From Deltaproteobacteria bacterium (lineage in GTDB: Bacteria; Desulfobacterota; Anaeroferrophillalia; Anaeroferrophillales; Tharpellaceae), in assembly GCA_013153415.1 (NCBI GenBank), contig JAADEO010000238.1, positions 1 to 8,113 on the forward strand: a stretch of 8,113 nt of DNA, given 5' to 3'. The position numbers and the translations under genes are program-made. Shown here piece after piece: positions 6,759 through 8,113 of the stretch (within the stretch, counting starts at the first letter, position 1; every line of letters starts with the position of its first letter). A model generated the notes under the pieces. The model made no database searches and was not told the origin of the DNA. It saw nothing but the letters and a program-made list of their open reading frames with translations.

Positions 6759-6787
6759 CTTTATCGAAGCAAAAAACCACTTTTCAA
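6759..6787 (-). promoter_or_regulatory. Predicted promoter of the envelope operon (sigma-28-like)
   Basis: On the minus strand TTGAAAAG (6787-6780) is followed by an 11-base T-rich spacer and TTCGATAAAG (6768-6759). The same two elements with the same spacing stand before the divergent sigma gene. The CGATAA part matches the end of the sigma-28 -10 element (GCCGATAA), and the 11-base spacer is that of FliA promoters; the -35 part does not match TAAAGTTT. It could also be read as a moderate sigma-70 promoter (TTGAAA-N16-GATAAA). Transcription would start near 6753, giving a leader of about 79 bases. Confidence 0.65.
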
Positions 6788-6959
6788 AAAAATTGTCGCT
6801 ACCCGGCATGGTTCAGGAACTTAGGCCCGGGAACGAACCGGCAACCCGCCTCGCACCGGACAACCGCAGTCCTCGCTTTTCCCGACCATCACCAACCGTA
6901 AAACACCCCTTCAGCAAGCGAAAACAGCTGACAAAAGCTCTGTATTTTTCAGTTCTTCC

Positions 6960-6991
6960 TTGCATTTTACCATTCGGGGTTCTATTATAAT
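6960..6991 (+). promoter_or_regulatory. Possible housekeeping promoter for the sigma gene
   Basis: TATAAT at 6986-6991 is a perfect -10 hexamer. The best -35 partner, TTGCAT (6960-6965), matches only 3 of 6 and is 20 bases away, so the promoter would be weak or need an activator. It lies 82 bases before the chosen ATG and could supply basal transcription before autoactivation. Confidence 0.35.
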
Positions 6992-7028
6992 GTGAGTAGC
7001 CGGACGCATTCGGTGAAAAAATTTCCGG

Positions 7029-7057
7029 TTGAAAAGATCAGTTTTTCTTCGATAAAG
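7029..7057 (+). promoter_or_regulatory. Predicted autoregulatory promoter of the sigma gene
   Basis: TTGAAAAG (7029-7036), 11 bases, then TTCGATAAAG (7048-7057) repeats exactly the elements and spacing of the operon promoter on the other strand. Transcription would begin near 7062, leaving a leader of only about 10 bases that just includes the AGGAG ribosome site. The short leader is unusual but possible. Confidence 0.6.
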
Positions 7058-7063
7058 CCCCCC

Positions 7064-7068
7064 AGGAG
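7064..7068 (+). promoter_or_regulatory. Ribosome binding site that fixes the sigma factor start
   Basis: AGGAG lies 4 bases before the ATG at 7073 (the stretch reads AGGAGAGAG, so the pairing can shift). A GTG at 6992 in the same frame has no ribosome site, directly abuts the TATAAT and would make the shared promoter motif coding. I therefore choose 7073. Confidence 0.8.
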
Positions 7069-7072
7069 AGAG

Positions 7073-7828
7073 ATGCCGGCAACTTCCGTAGCCTACCACC
7101 TGAGCAAAGCAGACCAGGAGCTGATCCAACGGATCGCTCAGCGTATTTACCTGCGCTACACCCCGGCCGGCCGCGATGGCCGGGCCCTGACCCGGGAGGA
7201 GCTCTTCCACTACGGTGTCATCGGCCTGCTCGAGGCGAAAAAGAATTTCGATGCCGAAAGCAGGACTCCGTGGCCGGTCTTCGCCGCCTACCGGGTCGAG
7301 GGAGAGATGCTCGACAACTTGCGCAAAGCGCCCCTGATACGTCTGCCCCATGAAGTGCAGAGACAGGTCCGCCGGCTCCAGGAAGCAAGTGAGTGCCTGG
7401 AGAAAAAAAACCTGGAAACCAGCCCGGAGAACCTGGCTGCGGAACTGGGCTGGACAGTATCCGAAGTCGAAAAACTGCAGGGCTACATCCCGACCATCGT
7501 GGCGGTAGCCACGAATGACGGCAGCAACGGCAACGACGATGACAAGGGGGCTGGGAAAGGCATCATCCTCGAGGATACCAACCGGCAGGCCGATCCTCAG
7601 GCGAACCTCCTGCGCCGGGAGCTTTCCGAGCTGGTCCAACACTGTCTGGAAAAGCTGCCGGATGCTAAAGACCGGATCATCGTCAAAGCCCGCAAGCTCG
7701 AAGATCTGACCCTGCGGGAACTGGCCGAGGCTTTCGCCTGCTCGATCGAAACCATCCGCAAACGGGAACAGGCCGCCCTGCAACAGCTGAAGAATTGTCT
7801 TGCAAACGGGGGCTGGCGGGGAATCTAG
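7073..7828 (+). CDS. Alternative RNA polymerase sigma factor, sigma-70 family group 3
   Basis: The product (251 aa) directs RNA polymerase to a specific promoter class. Region 2 covers about 12-86, with GVIGLLEAKKNFD at 48-60 in the core-binding part and FAAYRVEGEMLDNLRK at 70-85, which resembles RIRGAMLDELR of FliA/SigD. Region 3 starts with IRLPHEV (89-95) and contains a helix-turn-helix-like stretch, NLAAELGWTVSEVEKL (120-135). A flexible Gly/Asn/Asp linker follows (149-164). Region 4 is about 185-245, with its DNA-reading helix-turn-helix in LTLRELAEAF...SIETIRKREQAALQQL (212-239). Size and layout fit the FliA/WhiG/SigB group, but region 4 looks more like RpoD/RpoS (IRQIE-like) than FliA (VSQIH-like), so I give no symbol. 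It diverges from the envelope operon, and both are preceded by an identical promoter motif, which suggests autoregulation and control of the operon. No anti-sigma factor is recognisable in the window. Confidence 0.9.
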   Translation: MPATSVAYHLSKADQELIQRIAQRIYLRYTPAGRDGRALTREELFHYGVIGLLEAKKNFDAESRTPWPVFAAYRVEGEMLDNLRKAPLIRLPHEVQRQVRRLQEASECLEKKNLETSPENLAAELGWTVSEVEKLQGYIPTIVAVATNDGSNGNDDDKGAGKGIILEDTNRQADPQANLLRRELSELVQHCLEKLPDAKDRIIVKARKLEDLTLRELAEAFACSIETIRKREQAALQQLKNCLANGGWRGI

Positions 7829-7853
7829 GCAACAGGAAAAGGCGTGCCGCACC

Positions 7854-7870
7854 GGGAAAAATCTTTTCCC
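7854..7870 (+). terminator. Weak hairpin downstream of the sigma gene
   Basis: GGGAAAA (7854-7860) and TTTTCCC (7864-7870) form a perfect 7-pair stem with an ATC loop, 26 bases after the stop codon. No U-run follows, because the T residues are inside the stem, so it may be only a partial terminator or an mRNA-stabilising hairpin. It resembles the dyad at 6728-6740 on the other side of the gene. Confidence 0.4.
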
Positions 7871-7906
7871 CCGCCCGAAAACAGGTGGGAATGAAGCAGG
7901 CCTGGT

Positions 7907-7920
7907 CGGGTCGCGACCCG
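7907..7920. repeat. Perfect 14-base palindrome CGGGTCGCGACCCG
   Basis: This perfect palindrome lies between the sigma gene and the next gene, 57 bases ahead of the latter's ATG. It could be an operator or a GC-rich hairpin (no spacer, so the loop would cost pairs). Confidence 0.45.
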
Positions 7921-7935
7921 GCGAGGCAAAAGCTG

Positions 7936-7961
7936 ATGGACTTTTTTCCAAAGCCATCAAG
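7936..7961 (-). repeat. Right copy of the 26-base inverted repeat
   Basis: On the plus strand it begins ATGGACTTTTTT and ends AAGCCATCAAG, opposite in orientation to 6700-6725, with two mismatches. On its own it folds as GATGG-a-CTTT against AAAG-CCATC (7935-7958), a 9-pair stem with one bulge and a 5-base loop. It ends just before the ribosome site of the next gene. Confidence 0.75.
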
Positions 7962-7976
7962 ATGAGGTTCAAAAAC

Positions 7977-8113
7977 ATGATGATCAACGATAGCAGTCTG
8001 GACCGGGCCCTTGAAACCTGGCATGAGACAAGTTTGCTCCGGAGCGAAAATAAAGTTCCGGATGACAAACATTTGACTGAAGCCGATCTGGTGCGCCTGG
8101 CCCAGGCGGGAGG
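7977..8113 (+). CDS. N-terminal fragment of an unknown protein, cut by the right edge
   Basis: GAGGT (7964-7968) lies 8 bases before the ATG at 7977, which opens a frame that continues to the end of the window (45 complete codons). ATG 7962 in the same frame has no ribosome site, and ATG 7980 is slightly too far from it. The visible peptide is polar and soluble, with no signal sequence or membrane helix: it starts MMINDSSLDRALETWHE and ends around HLTEADLVRLAQAGG. The last part recalls the short HxxxEEL-like helix seen before zinc-finger or anti-sigma domains, and a gene after a sigma factor is a natural place for an anti-sigma factor, but 45 residues do not settle it. Being separated from the sigma gene by 148 bases with a hairpin, palindrome and repeat, it may be a separate unit. 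Confidence 0.6.
   Translation, partial: MMINDSSLDRALETWHETSLLRSENKVPDDKHLTEADLVRLAQAG

Larger units (their letters stand above)
6675..7072. other. Divergent control region between the envelope operon and the sigma gene
   Basis: This 398-base stretch has no convincing gene. It holds, from left to right: the operon ribosome site (6683-6689), a run of six A (six T on the minus strand, 6694-6699), one copy of a hairpin repeat (6700-6725), a GGAAAA-C-TTTTCC dyad (6728-6740), the leftward promoter motif (6759-6787), a quiet stretch (about 6790-6955) with only a short symmetric element GTTC-AG-GAAC at 6811-6820, a TATAAT at 6986-6991, the rightward promoter motif (7029-7057) and the sigma ribosome site (7064-7068). 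Confidence 0.75.

Noticed and set aside
6793..6990. Possible small plus-strand gene (65 codons, hydrophobic C-terminus) in the control region
   Set aside because: It would start with TTG without a ribosome site and end inside the TATAAT; composition does not look coding.
6911..8068. Open frame of 385 codons on the minus strand, opposite the sigma gene
   Set aside because: It is antisense to the clearly coding sigma factor and crosses the promoters and intergenic repeats.

Overview
The window looks like a piece of chromosome from a Gram-negative bacterium. Two lipoproteins with canonical lipoboxes, several Sec signal peptides, a MotA/TolQ/ExbB-type channel with an ExbD/TolR partner, and a periplasmic lytic transglycosylase all imply a peptidoglycan layer and an outer membrane. 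The GC-rich codon use, the strong GGAGG-type ribosome sites and a short hairpin repeat that I associate from memory with Desulfobacterota ('Deltaproteobacteria') suggest that group. This is an inference, and no taxon marker is present.

Layout. From about 6760 leftward to base 1, and beyond the left edge, the minus strand carries one tightly packed operon of eight genes. In order of transcription they are: a Cys-rich lipoprotein (6674-6147), a secreted coiled-coil protein (6126-5068), a second secreted helical protein (5008-4295), a TonB/TolA-shaped protein with one membrane anchor, a long Ala/Pro/Lys-rich spacer and an unfamiliar C-terminal domain (4267-2729), an ExbB/TolQ-like channel (2686-1994), an ExbD/TolR-like stator (2001-1528), an SLT lytic transglycosylase (1526-702) and a large lipoprotein that runs off the window (702-1). 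The gaps run from 59 bases down to overlaps. On the plus strand, diverging from the operon, is a sigma-70-family alternative sigma factor (7073-7828). It is followed by the first 45 codons of a further gene (from 7977).

How it may work together. The gene set matches a proton-motive-force-driven device spanning the envelope: an inner-membrane ExbB/ExbD motor, a TonB/TolA-like transmitter, a wall-cutting enzyme to open a passage, and secreted or lipid-anchored parts. I recognise no named system with this composition. The most telling signal is in the control region. The divergent operon and the sigma gene each have the same bipartite promoter-like sequence, TTGAAAAG-N11-TTCGATAAAG. It is identical at all 18 element positions, has the same 11-base spacer, and its CGATAA core resembles sigma-28 -10 elements. 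This suggests that the sigma factor drives both itself and the operon.

The sigma gene and the shared control region are bracketed by a 26-base inverted repeat (24 of 26 positions) at 6700-6725 and 7936-7961, each copy itself able to fold into a hairpin. Smaller GGAAAA/TTTTCC dyads lie just inside both copies. The left repeat, followed by six U in the transcript, falls in the operon leader and could act as an attenuator.
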